From Streptomyces sp. NBC_00663 (GTDB lineage Bacteria > Actinomycetota > Actinomycetes > Streptomycetales > Streptomycetaceae): a stretch of DNA of 64,000 bases. Positions 42,802-50,769 of the stretch are shown here, one piece after another. Every line of letters begins with the position of its first letter. Within the stretch, counting starts at the first letter, position 1. The DNA lies in contig NZ_CP109027.1 in NCBI RefSeq assembly GCF_036226885.1, positions 7,998,001-8,062,000 on the forward strand. Reading direction: 5' to 3'. The notes beneath the pieces are model-generated. The model did not search any database. It was not told the DNA's origin and saw nothing but the letters and a program-made list of their open reading frames with translations. The translations under genes were made by a program, and so were the position numbers.

Positions 42802-44223
42802 ATGTTCGAACCGGTCATAGCGCCCAGCGGTACGCTGCTCGGCCTGCTCCAGCGGGGCCGCGGCGACGGCACACTGCACGCGCTCACCGCCCCGCGGGCC
42901 GAAGCGCTCGCGGCCCTGAACCACTGTGTGCTGCGGGACCCCCGCCACGACTGGCAGGTGGAGAACCGCTCCCTTTACTACGCCCGTCTCTACCTCGACC
43001 TGGGCGGCGAGCTGGACCGTATCGAGGCCCACCTCTTCGACGTCGAGGACCACTTCGACGGAGAGGAGTCACGGACGGGGCTCGCCCTGGCCGTCCTCGG
43101 GCACCTCGCCTCCTACGGCAGGCAGGACGCGCTCGAACTGCTGCGCAGGTACGCCGCCTCGGGCACCAACTGGGCCTGGGCCCTGGACGAGCTGGCCCTC
43201 AGGGACGACGACGCCGGGCTGCGCGCCCTGGCCGTGCCCGTGCTGGCCCGTTTCGCCACCGACGCCGAGGGCGAGGCCGAGCTGGCCGCGACCGTGCGGG
43301 ACGCCTTCGAACCCCGGCCCTGGCGGCTGTGGGCCGAGGATCCGCGCGAAGCGATCGCCACGCGCGTGCGTGCCGCTCAGGAGGCCGGCTGCTTCGACCG
43401 CTGGCAACGGCAGATGCGACCTGCCGGGCCCCGTCCGGGGTGGAGCGTGCAGGCCGTCTTCGAGTGGGCCGAGCAGGGCGTCGAACGCGGCGCCGCGCTC
43501 CATGTGCCCGCCGCCCGCTGCCTCATGGCGGTCGCCGGACCCGAGGACCGGCCCGAGATCGTCGCCGCCGCCAAGGACGGCACCGAGGCGGCCCGCTGCA
43601 CCGCGCTGCGCTACCTCGCCGACACCAATGATCCCGACGCCCTCGATCTGATCGAGGCGGCCGTGGTCACCGGCTCGGCACCGGTCGTCGAGGCCGCCGT
43701 CGACGCCTTCGAACGCATGCGCAGCATCGCCGCCGTCGACCGTGCCCGCAGCTGGGCCCACCGGCCCGATCCGCTGGGCGCCGCCGCCGGACGCATGCTC
43801 GCCTGCCGCGGCGGAGTCGAGGACAAGGACCTGGTCCTCGCCGCCCTGCGCGAGGCCGTACGGGGCGAGGGGCCGGACGCGCCGACCCTGTGGACCCTCG
43901 TCGACGGCACCGGACGGCTCGGTATCGCCTGCGCCGCCCCCGTACTGCGCCATATCTACCGCGAGACCGCCTCGTCCCATCTGCGCGGCCGGGCCGCCCG
44001 GGCCCTCGCCGCCACCGACCCCTCCTTCGCCACCGGCTTCGCCGTCGAGTGTCTCTGGGACTGCGAGGAGACCACGCGCGAGATCGCCGCCCGGCACGCC
44101 GAGACCGCCGACGCCCGCGTCGTCGAGCAGCTCCGCCGCCTCGCCGCTGACCCGGCCGAGGAGGCCGAGGTCCAGACCGCCGTACGCAGCCGGATCAGCC
44201 CCCCGGACGCAGCCGCCATGTGA
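42802..44223 (+). CDS. HEAT-repeat domain protein
   Basis: A 473-residue all-helical protein built of HEAT/PBS-lyase-like repeats, for example DRPEIVAAAKDGTEAARCTA, DPDALDLIEAAVVTGSAPVV and LRGRAARALAATDPSFATGF. There is no signal peptide or catalytic motif, so it should be a cytosolic scaffold. ATG 42802 starts MFEPVIAPSGTLLGLLQRG, the family's usual beginning by recollection; a GTG 15 bases earlier is also in frame. The substrate or partner is unknown. A short candidate leader peptide lies 46 bases upstream. Confidence 0.78.
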   Translation: MFEPVIAPSGTLLGLLQRGRGDGTLHALTAPRAEALAALNHCVLRDPRHDWQVENRSLYYARLYLDLGGELDRIEAHLFDVEDHFDGEESRTGLALAVLGHLASYGRQDALELLRRYAASGTNWAWALDELALRDDDAGLRALAVPVLARFATDAEGEAELAATVRDAFEPRPWRLWAEDPREAIATRVRAAQEAGCFDRWQRQMRPAGPRPGWSVQAVFEWAEQGVERGAALHVPAARCLMAVAGPEDRPEIVAAAKDGTEAARCTALRYLADTNDPDALDLIEAAVVTGSAPVVEAAVDAFERMRSIAAVDRARSWAHRPDPLGAAAGRMLACRGGVEDKDLVLAALREAVRGEGPDAPTLWTLVDGTGRLGIACAAPVLRHIYRETASSHLRGRAARALAATDPSFATGFAVECLWDCEETTREIAARHAETADARVVEQLRRLAADPAEEAEVQTAVRSRISPPDAAAM

Positions 44224-44304
44224 CGGCATGCCCTCAGGGTGAACTCGGGACGACCCGCGGGTCAGGCGCGCATGGACACGGCCTGACCTGCGTGGGTGTG
44301 CGAC

Positions 44305-44325
44305 GGAACGCTCACGGGACGTTCC
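44305..44325. promoter_or_regulatory. Inverted repeat upstream of the glycosyltransferase operon
   Basis: GGAACG (44305-44310) and CGTTCC (44320-44325) form an exact inverted repeat with a 9-base spacer, 57 bases before the first glycosyltransferase start. A TTGACG hexamer follows at 44345-44350. It may be an operator for the three-gene operon. Confidence 0.4.
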
Positions 44326-44381
44326 TCGTCCGGAAAGATCCACGTTGACGCGTCCACGTCCGGTGCGGCGACAACACCGGT

Positions 44382-45509
44382 ATGCGTGTCGTCATCGTGA
44401 CCGAATCCTTTCCCCCCGACGTGAACGGCGTGGCCCACTGCGCGCTCCAGACCGCCCGGCACCTCGTGGATCGCGGTCATTCCCCGCTCGTCGTCGCGCC
44501 GGCCACCGCGGCCGGTCCCGGGCCCGACGCAGCCGCGCCGTGCCCCGTCGTCCGTGTCCCCTCCCTCCCCCTCCCGGGCTACCCCCAGGTCCGGGTCGCC
44601 CTCCCCAGCCGGCGCGTCGCCGCGGCCATCGCCGAGCACCGCGCGGACCTCGTCCATCTGGCCAGTCCATTCGTCCTCGGCGTCCGCGGCATGGCGGCGG
44701 CGGCCCGGCTCGGCATCCCCGCCGTCGCCGTCTACCAGACCGACCTCGCGGGGTACGCCCGCACCTACGTCCACGCGGGCGAGGCGGCGGCGTGGCGTCG
44801 CATCCGCTCCGTCCACGCCGCCGCCGACCTCACCCTCGCCCCGTCCGGCGCCGCCCTGCACGACCTCGAGTCCCACGGCGTGCCCCGGGTACGGCTGTGG
44901 CCGCGCGGCGTGGACACCGCCCGCTTCCGCCCCGCACTGCGCGACGAGGCACTGCGCCGTGAACTCGCCCCGAACGGCGAGCTGATCGTCGGCTACGTCG
45001 GACGGCTCGCCCCCGAGAAGCAGGTGGAGCTGCTGGCGGGCGTGTGCGCTCTGGAGGGCGTCCGCGTGGTCGTGGTGGGAGACGGGCCGAGCCTGCCCTC
45101 GCTCACGGCGGCCTTGCCGGGCGCGGTCTTCCTGGGGCGTCGCACCGGCGACGAACTGGCGCGGATCTTCGCCTCCCTGGACGTCTTCGCGCACACCGGC
45201 CCCTTCGAGACCTTCTGCCAGACCGTGCAGGAGGCCATGGCCAGCGGGGTTCCCGTGGTGGCGCCCGCCGCGGGCGGTCCGCTGGACCTCGTCGCCCACG
45301 GCCGCACCGGCCTGCTGGTCCCGCCGCGCGACGCGGCAGCCGTACGGGACGCCGTCCGGGCCCTGGCCGCCGACCCCGGCCTGCGGGCCGCGTACGGCGC
45401 CGCGGGACGGGCGACGGTCGAGGGACGCACCTGGGCGGCTGTCGGCGATCAGCTGCTGGGCCACTACGCGGGTGTGCTGGCGATGCGGCGGACGGCGGTG
45501 GCGGCGTGA
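44382..45509 (+). CDS. GT4 glycosyltransferase, mannosyltransferase-like
   Basis: A 375-residue GT-B glycosyltransferase. The N-terminal block VTESFPPDVNGVAHCALQTA and the C-terminal donor-binding blocks GYVGRLAPEKQVELLAG and FAHTGPFETFCQTVQEAMAS (with the E-x7-E) are typical of GDP-mannose-dependent alpha-mannosyltransferases such as MgtA/PimB relatives. It should mannosylate a lipid or polysaccharide acceptor at the membrane face. The stop overlaps the next glycosyltransferase start (GTGA). ATG 44382 is close to an inverted repeat and shows no strong ribosome site, so the transcript may be leaderless. Confidence 0.85.
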   Translation: MRVVIVTESFPPDVNGVAHCALQTARHLVDRGHSPLVVAPATAAGPGPDAAAPCPVVRVPSLPLPGYPQVRVALPSRRVAAAIAEHRADLVHLASPFVLGVRGMAAAARLGIPAVAVYQTDLAGYARTYVHAGEAAAWRRIRSVHAAADLTLAPSGAALHDLESHGVPRVRLWPRGVDTARFRPALRDEALRRELAPNGELIVGYVGRLAPEKQVELLAGVCALEGVRVVVVGDGPSLPSLTAALPGAVFLGRRTGDELARIFASLDVFAHTGPFETFCQTVQEAMASGVPVVAPAAGGPLDLVAHGRTGLLVPPRDAAAVRDAVRALAADPGLRAAYGAAGRATVEGRTWAAVGDQLLGHYAGVLAMRRTAVAA

Positions 45510-46777
45510 ACGGTTCGTGGACCAAGGCCGGGGGCGGTGTCCGTCCGTTGCGGATCGTCCGGCTCGCGAACTTCGTGGCGCCCGCCTCGGGCGGCCTGCG
45601 GACCGCGCTGCGGGAGCTCGGCAAGGGCTACAAGGCGGCCGGACACGAGCCCGTGCTCGTCGTGCCGGGTGAGCGGGTGAGCGACGTCGAGACCGAGCAG
45701 GGGCGGGTGATCACCCTCCCCGGGCCGCTGCTGCCGGGCACCGGCGGCTATCGCGTGCTCGCCGACCGGCGGCGGGTGGCCCGGCTCCTGGAGAGGCTGG
45801 CCCCCGACCGCCTGGAGGTCTCCGACCGTACGACCCTCAGGTGGACCGGGAAGTGGGCGCGGCGGGCGCGGGTGCCGGCCGTGATGGTGTCCCACGAGAC
45901 CGCCGACGGTGTGCTCCGCACCTGGGGGGTCCCGGAGGGCGCGGCCCGGCGTACCGCGGACGCGCTGAACCTCCGTACGGCACACACCTACGCGCGCGTG
46001 GTGTGCACCACCGAGTTCGCCGAGCGGGAGTTCGTGCGGATCGGCGCGCGCAACGTCGTACGGGCGCCGCTCGGCGTCGATCTGGCCGAACGGCACCCCG
46101 CGCTGCGCGACGCCAGGTTGCGTGGCGTCTACGCGCGCGTGGACGAGACGCTGCTCGTGACGTGCACCCGGCTGTCGGTGGAGAAACGACCCGGCACCGC
46201 GCTGGACGCCTTGGAGGCGCTCGTACGGCGTGGCCGGCGGGCGGTGCTGGTGGTGGCGGGGGACGGGCCGTTGCGGTCGCGGCTGGAGCAGCGGGCGCGG
46301 GAGCGTGGGCTGCCGGTGGTGTTTCTCGGGCACGTTGCCGACCGTGGGCTGCTCGGCGCGCTCCAGGCCTCCGCCGACGTGTGTCTGGCTCCCGGCCCCG
46401 CCGAGACCTTCGGGCTCGCCGCGCTGGAGGCGATGGCCTGCGGTACGCCCGTCGTGGCGAGCGCCTCGTCCGCGCTGCCCGAGGTGATCGGGGCGGCGGG
46501 AGCGGTGGCGGCGGATCACGGGGGTAGCTTCGCGGATGCCGTGGAGACGCTGCTCGGGCGTCCCGCCGACGAGCGCCGGGGTGCCGCACGCGCGCGTGCG
46601 GAGTGCTTCGGGTGGAGGACGGCTGTCGAGGCGTTCCTTGCCGCGCATGACGCGGGGGCGGTGGCTGGGGCTGGGGTGGACGGGGCCGGTATTGACGGTG
46701 CCTCGGTTCCCGGCGGCTCGGTGGGTGGCGGGTCGGTGGGCGGCCGTGGCGGGTTGTTTCACGGGGGCCCGCCATGA
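45506..46777 (+). CDS. GT4 glycosyltransferase with glycine-rich tail
   Basis: A 423-residue GT-B enzyme with ANFVAPASGGLRTALRELG near the N-terminus and donor-binding blocks TCTRLSVEKRPGTALDALEA, LAPGPAETFGLAALEAMACG and TPVVASASSALPEVIG. The last 35 residues are Gly/Ala/Val/Ser repeats without structure. It probably adds a second sugar to the product of the preceding enzyme, given the GTGA coupling and their joint order. Acceptor and sugar are unknown; phosphatidylinositol mannosides or a cell-wall glycan are candidates. The start is GTG 45506. Confidence 0.84.
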   Translation: MNGSWTKAGGGVRPLRIVRLANFVAPASGGLRTALRELGKGYKAAGHEPVLVVPGERVSDVETEQGRVITLPGPLLPGTGGYRVLADRRRVARLLERLAPDRLEVSDRTTLRWTGKWARRARVPAVMVSHETADGVLRTWGVPEGAARRTADALNLRTAHTYARVVCTTEFAEREFVRIGARNVVRAPLGVDLAERHPALRDARLRGVYARVDETLLVTCTRLSVEKRPGTALDALEALVRRGRRAVLVVAGDGPLRSRLEQRARERGLPVVFLGHVADRGLLGALQASADVCLAPGPAETFGLAALEAMACGTPVVASASSALPEVIGAAGAVAADHGGSFADAVETLLGRPADERRGAARARAECFGWRTAVEAFLAAHDAGAVAGAGVDGAGIDGASVPGGSVGGGSVGGRGGLFHGGPP

Positions 46778-47578
46778 GGGCGCTGCGGTTCGTCGCCCTG
46801 GGTGATTCGCTGACCGAGGGGGTGGGCGGCCCTGCTCGTCGGCGGGCTGGGACCGTCGGTGGAGTTCACCAACCTCGCGGTCAGCGGGGCGCAGACCCGG
46901 GACGTGCTGGAACGGCAACTGCCCGCCGGGCTGGCCCTGCGCCCGGACATCGCGTCCGTCGTCATCGGTGTCAACGACACCCTGCGGTGCACCTTCGACA
47001 TCCATGCCGTGGCCGCCCGGCTGGACGCGGTGTACTCGGCCCTCACCGAACAGGGCGCGGTGCTGCTCACGGCCTGCTTGCCCGATCCCGGCGCGATGCT
47101 GGGGCTGCCGGGGGCGCTGGCGAGCCCGCTGGCCCGGCGGCAGCGGGCGGTCAACTCCGTGGTCCACGCGCTGTCCGAGCGGTACGGGGCGGTGCATCTG
47201 CATGCCGCCGAGGGGGAGTGGATCAGCGACCGCGCGATGTGGAGCGCGGACCGGCTCCACCCGGGTGAGCGGGGGCACCGGCAGGTGGCCGTACGGTTCC
47301 ACGCGCTGCTGGCGGAGGCGGGGGTGGCGACGGGGGCCGCGCCCTCTACCGAGCCGGAGTTCCCGGTTCCCACCAGGTCGGCGAGCCTGTGGTGGCTGGC
47401 GACGGCGGGAACCGGGTGGGTGGCTCGGCGGTGCACCGATCTGCTGCCGCAGTTGCTGAGGCTCGCGGCTGATGAGATGCGGCATCGGGCGCGGGGGACG
47501 AGTGCTCGGCTGGATCTGGGTACGGCTGCCGCGGTTTCGGATGCTTTGTCTGCTCTGTCCGCGTCGGAGGCGGCCTAG
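46774..47578 (+). pseudogene. SGNH/GDSL hydrolase split by a small out-of-frame deletion
   Basis: The gene starts at ATG 46774 (overlapping the preceding stop) with RFVALGDSLTEGVG, which contains the nucleophile Ser of SGNH hydrolases, then loses frame after about 18 residues. The plus-one frame resumes with RGWAALLVGGLGPSVEFTNL and continues to 47578 with GVNDTLR (block III) and the catalytic Asp/His in ADRLHPGERGH. The two frames overlap in AGGGGGTGGGCGG (46817-46829), consistent with a deletion between short direct repeats of about 10 bases that removed roughly 30 bases. Either a true frameshift or an assembly collapse. An esterase or lipase role is expected for the intact protein. Confidence 0.85.
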
Positions 47579-47599
47579 CAGTTTTGGCTGCGGGCGCGT

Positions 47600-47656
47600 G
47601 GGGTTGGTCGCGCCCACGCGGCGGCAGCCGCACATGGACACAGCCCCGCGCCCCTG
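47600..47656 (-). repeat. Dispersed palindromic element, copy D
   Basis: Fourth copy, reverse orientation: GGGGTTGGTCGCGCCCACGC, GGCAGCCGCACATGGACAC and AGCCCCGCGCCCCTG align with the other copies. It occupies the gap between the convergent SGNH pseudogene and pxpC. Confidence 0.75.
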
Positions 47657-47662
47657 AGCCTG

Positions 47663-48532
47663 TCAGTGCCTCCGCACTTCCAGGAAGCGAATCGGCGTTC
47701 CTGGTACCGCCTGGGCTGCTGCCGAGAGGTCTTCTGTACGCACTACCGCGATCACGGGGTAACCCCCCGTCGTCGGATGGTCGGCCAGGAACACCACCGG
47801 CCGTCCGTCCGGCGGGACCTGCACCGCGCCCAGGACCATGCCCTCGCTGGCGAGTTCGCCCGGCCGGGCCCGCTCCAGGGCCGGCCCCTCCGTGCGCAGG
47901 CCGATGCGGTTGCTCGCGGGGGACACCCGGTAGGCGCGGGACGTGAAGGCCCGTACCGCCTCGGGCGTGAACCAGTCGTCGCGCGGGCCGAGCGTCACCC
48001 GCAGGACGAGTTCCGTCGGAGGCGCCGGCTGTGGAGCGACGTCCACGCGCGCGGGGAGGGCCGTCGGGGTGCCCAGGGGCAGGACGGCTCCGTCCGTGAG
48101 CGGGGCCGGGCCCAGGCCGGAGAGGAGGTCCGTGGAGCGGCTGCCGAGGACCGGCTCGACGGCGATGCCGCCGGAGACGGCCACATAGCCTCGTACGCCG
48201 CCGAGGGCGGCTCCGACGTCCAGGAGCGCCCCGGCGGGCACGTGCACCGGCGCACCCCAGGCGACCGGGCGGCCGTCGACCCTGACCGGGCAGGGGGCGC
48301 CCCCGACGGCCACGGTGACCGCCGAACGCGGCCGTACCGAGCAGCCGTTGAGCGTGGTCTCCAGGACGGCCGCCTCCGGTGGATTGCCGACGAGGCGGTT
48401 GACGAGTGCGGCGGTCGGCCCGTCGAGGGCTCCCGAGCGGGGCACGCCGAGGTGGGCGTGGCCGGGGCGGCCCAGGTCCTGCACGGTGGTCAGTGCTCCG
48501 GCGCGTACGACGCAGAGCGCGCGGTCCGTCAC
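47663..48532 (-). CDS. pxpC: 5-oxoprolinase subunit PxpC (biotin-dependent carboxyltransferase fold)
   Basis: A 289-residue KipA/AHS2-type subunit. Conserved blocks are TTVQDLGRPGHAHLGVPRSG, NRLVGNPPEAAVLETTLNG and SNRIGLRTEGPALER. With PxpA and PxpB it makes the ATP-dependent prokaryotic 5-oxoprolinase that opens 5-oxoproline to glutamate. GTG 48532 overlaps the pxpB stop by 4 bases; the frame extends to 48568 but inside pxpB. It is the last gene of a fully coupled operon. Confidence 0.92.
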   Translation of the reverse strand: MTDRALCVVRAGALTTVQDLGRPGHAHLGVPRSGALDGPTAALVNRLVGNPPEAAVLETTLNGCSVRPRSAVTVAVGGAPCPVRVDGRPVAWGAPVHVPAGALLDVGAALGGVRGYVAVSGGIAVEPVLGSRSTDLLSGLGPAPLTDGAVLPLGTPTALPARVDVAPQPAPPTELVLRVTLGPRDDWFTPEAVRAFTSRAYRVSPASNRIGLRTEGPALERARPGELASEGMVLGAVQVPPDGRPVVFLADHPTTGGYPVIAVVRTEDLSAAAQAVPGTPIRFLEVRRH

Positions 48533-49152
48533 GCTCCCACCGTCCCCGCCGGCACGAACCTCACGCACGTGCCGGGCGACAGCAGTGCGGCCGGTACGCG
48601 CGCGTGGTCCCAGAGCACGGCCTCCGTGGTGCCGATCAACTGCCAGCCGCCGGGGGAGGAGCGGGGGTACACGCCCGTGTACGGCCCCGCGAGTGCCACC
48701 GCCCCGGTGGGGACGGCCGTGCGCGGGGTCGCGCGGCGTGGGACGTCGTACCGCTCGGGCAGACCGGTCAGGTAGCCGAATCCGGGGGCGAACCCGCAGA
48801 AGGCGACGGTGAATTCGGTGGCGGTGTGGATCCGGGCCACCTCGTGCGGCGGGACGCCCCAGTGCGCGGCCACGTCGGCCAGGTCCGGACCGTCGTATTG
48901 GACGGGGATTTCGACGACGGCACCCGCGCGTGGGGGAGCGGGCGGTACGTCGGCGGCGGTCAGTTCGGCGGCCAGGCGGGCCGGTTCGGCGAGGCCGTCG
49001 AGGAGGACCGTGCGGGCCGCGGGGACGATCTCCCGGACGGACAGGGAACCCTCCGCGCGGCGGCGCAGCAGCTCCGCGTGCAGGGCCTGGGCCTCCTCGC
49101 CCGAGGACACCTCCACGAGCAGTGCCGTGTCGCCGACGGGCAGCGCCCTCAT
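48529..49152 (-). CDS. pxpB: 5-oxoprolinase subunit PxpB
   Basis: A 207-residue KipI/AHS1-type subunit, identified by EFTVAFCGFAPGFGYLTGLP and RSSPGGWQLIGTT. It pairs with PxpC to form the kinase/transferase part of the 5-oxoprolinase complex. Start ATG 49152 overlaps the pxpA stop by 4 bases and its own stop overlaps the pxpC start by 4 bases. The length is slightly below the 220-240 seen in other bacteria but both key blocks are whole. It has no membrane or export signal. Confidence 0.92.
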   Translation of the reverse strand: MRALPVGDTALLVEVSSGEEAQALHAELLRRRAEGSLSVREIVPAARTVLLDGLAEPARLAAELTAADVPPAPPRAGAVVEIPVQYDGPDLADVAAHWGVPPHEVARIHTATEFTVAFCGFAPGFGYLTGLPERYDVPRRATPRTAVPTGAVALAGPYTGVYPRSSPGGWQLIGTTEAVLWDHARVPAALLSPGTCVRFVPAGTVGA

Positions 49153-49907
49153 GCGAAGGCCTCCACGCGGATGCCCGATCCGGTCAGCCGCTCGCGCACC
49201 CGTCGGGCCAGTTCCACGGCCCCCGGTGTGTCCCCGTGCAGGCACAGCGAGCGCGCCCGGACCGCGATGCGGGAGCCGGAGTGCGAGGTGACCGCGCCGT
49301 CGCGGGCCAGGCCCAGCGAGCGCTCCACCACGGCCTCCGGGTCGCTCACCACCGCCCCCTCCTCGCCGCGCGGCACCAGCGTGCCCGCAGCCGTGTACGC
49401 GCGGTCCGCGAACGCCTCCGCGACCGTCGGCAGACCGGACTCGCCCGCGATCTCCAGCAGGCGTGAGCCGGGCAGCCCGAGCACGGGCAGGGTGGCGTCC
49501 GCGAGGAGGACCCCGTCGACGACCGCGCCGGCCTGCTCCGCGTCGTGCACGACGCGGTTGTAGAGCGCGCCGTGCGGTTTGACGTACGACACGCGCGTGC
49601 CGGCCGCTCGCGCGAAGACCTCCAGGGCGCCGATCTGGTAGGCCACCTCGGCCGCCAGTTCGGCGGGCGGCACGTCCATCGCGCGCCGTCCGAAGCCGGC
49701 CAGGTCCCGGTAGGAGACCTGGGCCCCGATCCGTACGCCGCGCTCGGCCGCCTGCTCGCACACCCGCCGCATGGTAGCCGCGTCCCCGGCGTGGAAGCCG
49801 CAGGCCACGTTGGCGCTGGTGACGACGGACAGCAGCGCTTCGTCGTCGGTCAGCCGCCAGCGGCCGAAGCCCTCGCCGAGATCGGCGTTGAGATCGATCG
49901 AGGTCAT
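49149..49907 (-). CDS. pxpA: 5-oxoprolinase subunit PxpA (LamB/YcsF family)
   Basis: A 252-residue LamB/YcsF protein. The N-terminal block IDLNADLGEGFGRW, ANVACGFHAGDAATM with conserved His and Asp, GAQVSYRDLAGFGRR and YVKPHGALYNRV identify it. It is thought to carry out the hydrolytic part of the reaction on the phosphorylated lactam. ATG 49907 is chosen; a TTG four codons upstream sits too close to AAGGAG. It is 40 bases after the DUF1445 gene and coupled to pxpB. Confidence 0.93.
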   Translation of the reverse strand: MTSIDLNADLGEGFGRWRLTDDEALLSVVTSANVACGFHAGDAATMRRVCEQAAERGVRIGAQVSYRDLAGFGRRAMDVPPAELAAEVAYQIGALEVFARAAGTRVSYVKPHGALYNRVVHDAEQAGAVVDGVLLADATLPVLGLPGSRLLEIAGESGLPTVAEAFADRAYTAAGTLVPRGEEGAVVSDPEAVVERSLGLARDGAVTSHSGSRIAVRARSLCLHGDTPGAVELARRVRERLTGSGIRVEAFA

Positions 49908-49947
49908 GGAACTTCTCAATCTCCTTCCGTCCTTGGACCGGTGGCGC

Positions 49948-50769
49948 TCACGCCACGCGGTACTGCTGGTCGCGGGCGTCGGTCAGGAACATCTGGCCCG
50001 GCGCGTGGGTGAGGGCGAACGGCGGGCGCGAGGCCATCACCGCGGCCTGCGGAGTCACTCCGCAGGCCCAGAACACGGGGATGTCGTCCGGCTCGACGTC
50101 CACCGGGTCCCCGAAGTCGGGGCGGGCGAGGTCGTCGATGCCGAGGGGCGACGGGTCGCCGCAGTGCACGGGACCGCCGTGGACGGCGGGGAGCAGGCTG
50201 CTCTCCCGGATCGCCGCCGACAGATGCTGCGGCGGCACCGGCCGCATCGAGACCACCATCGGGCCGTGCAGCCGCCCCGCCGGCCGGCACTGCCAGGTCG
50301 TCTCGTACATCGGGACGTTGCGCCCCTGCTCCAGGTGGCGCAGGGGCACGCCCGCCTCGGCCAGCGCCCACTCGAAGGTGAAGCTGCACCCGATGAGGAA
50401 CGACACCAGGTCGTCCCGCCAGTGCGCCCGCACATCGGTCGGCTCGTCCACGAGTTCGCCGTCCTGCCACACCCGGTAACGCGGCAGGTCGGTACGGAGG
50501 TCGGCACCGGGCGCCAGGACCGTCGTAGGAGATCCGGCGTCGGTGACGTCGAGCACCGGGCACGGCTTGGGGTTGCGCTGGCAGAACAGGAGCATGTCGT
50601 ACGCCCACTCCGCGGGCACCGAGATCAGGTTGGCCTGGGTGTGGCCCGCGGCGACCCCGGCGGTGGGGCCCGTGAGTCCGTCCCGGAAGCGGGCGCGCGC
50701 CTCTTGCGGGCTCCACGCGTGCGCGTGCTCGTCGACGAGGGCGAGGGGGCGGTCTTCCGTACGGTTCAC
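49948..50769 (-). CDS. DUF1445 (YcsI-like) putative hydro-lyase / D-glutamate cyclase-like protein
   Basis: A 273-residue DUF1445 protein, with AGHTQANLISVPAEWAYDML, FLIGCSFTFEWAL, RNVPMYETTWQCRPAGRLHG and FWACGVTPQAAVM as family blocks. Bacterial copies are annotated hydro-lyase without proof. The mammalian mitochondrial D-glutamate cyclase has a DUF1445-related part and makes 5-oxo-D-proline, and here the gene sits in a 5-oxoprolinase operon, so a D-glutamate/5-oxoproline role is an attractive inference. GTG 50769 overlaps the MFS stop by 4 bases. Confidence 0.85.
   Translation of the reverse strand: MNRTEDRPLALVDEHAHAWSPQEARARFRDGLTGPTAGVAAGHTQANLISVPAEWAYDMLLFCQRNPKPCPVLDVTDAGSPTTVLAPGADLRTDLPRYRVWQDGELVDEPTDVRAHWRDDLVSFLIGCSFTFEWALAEAGVPLRHLEQGRNVPMYETTWQCRPAGRLHGPMVVSMRPVPPQHLSAAIRESSLLPAVHGGPVHCGDPSPLGIDDLARPDFGDPVDVEPDDIPVFWACGVTPQAAVMASRPPFALTHAPGQMFLTDARDQQYRVA

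Noticed and set aside
44382..47578. Secondary-metabolite gene cluster
   Set aside because: Two glycosyltransferases and a hydrolase alone, with no core synthase or resistance gene, fit a cell-envelope operon better.
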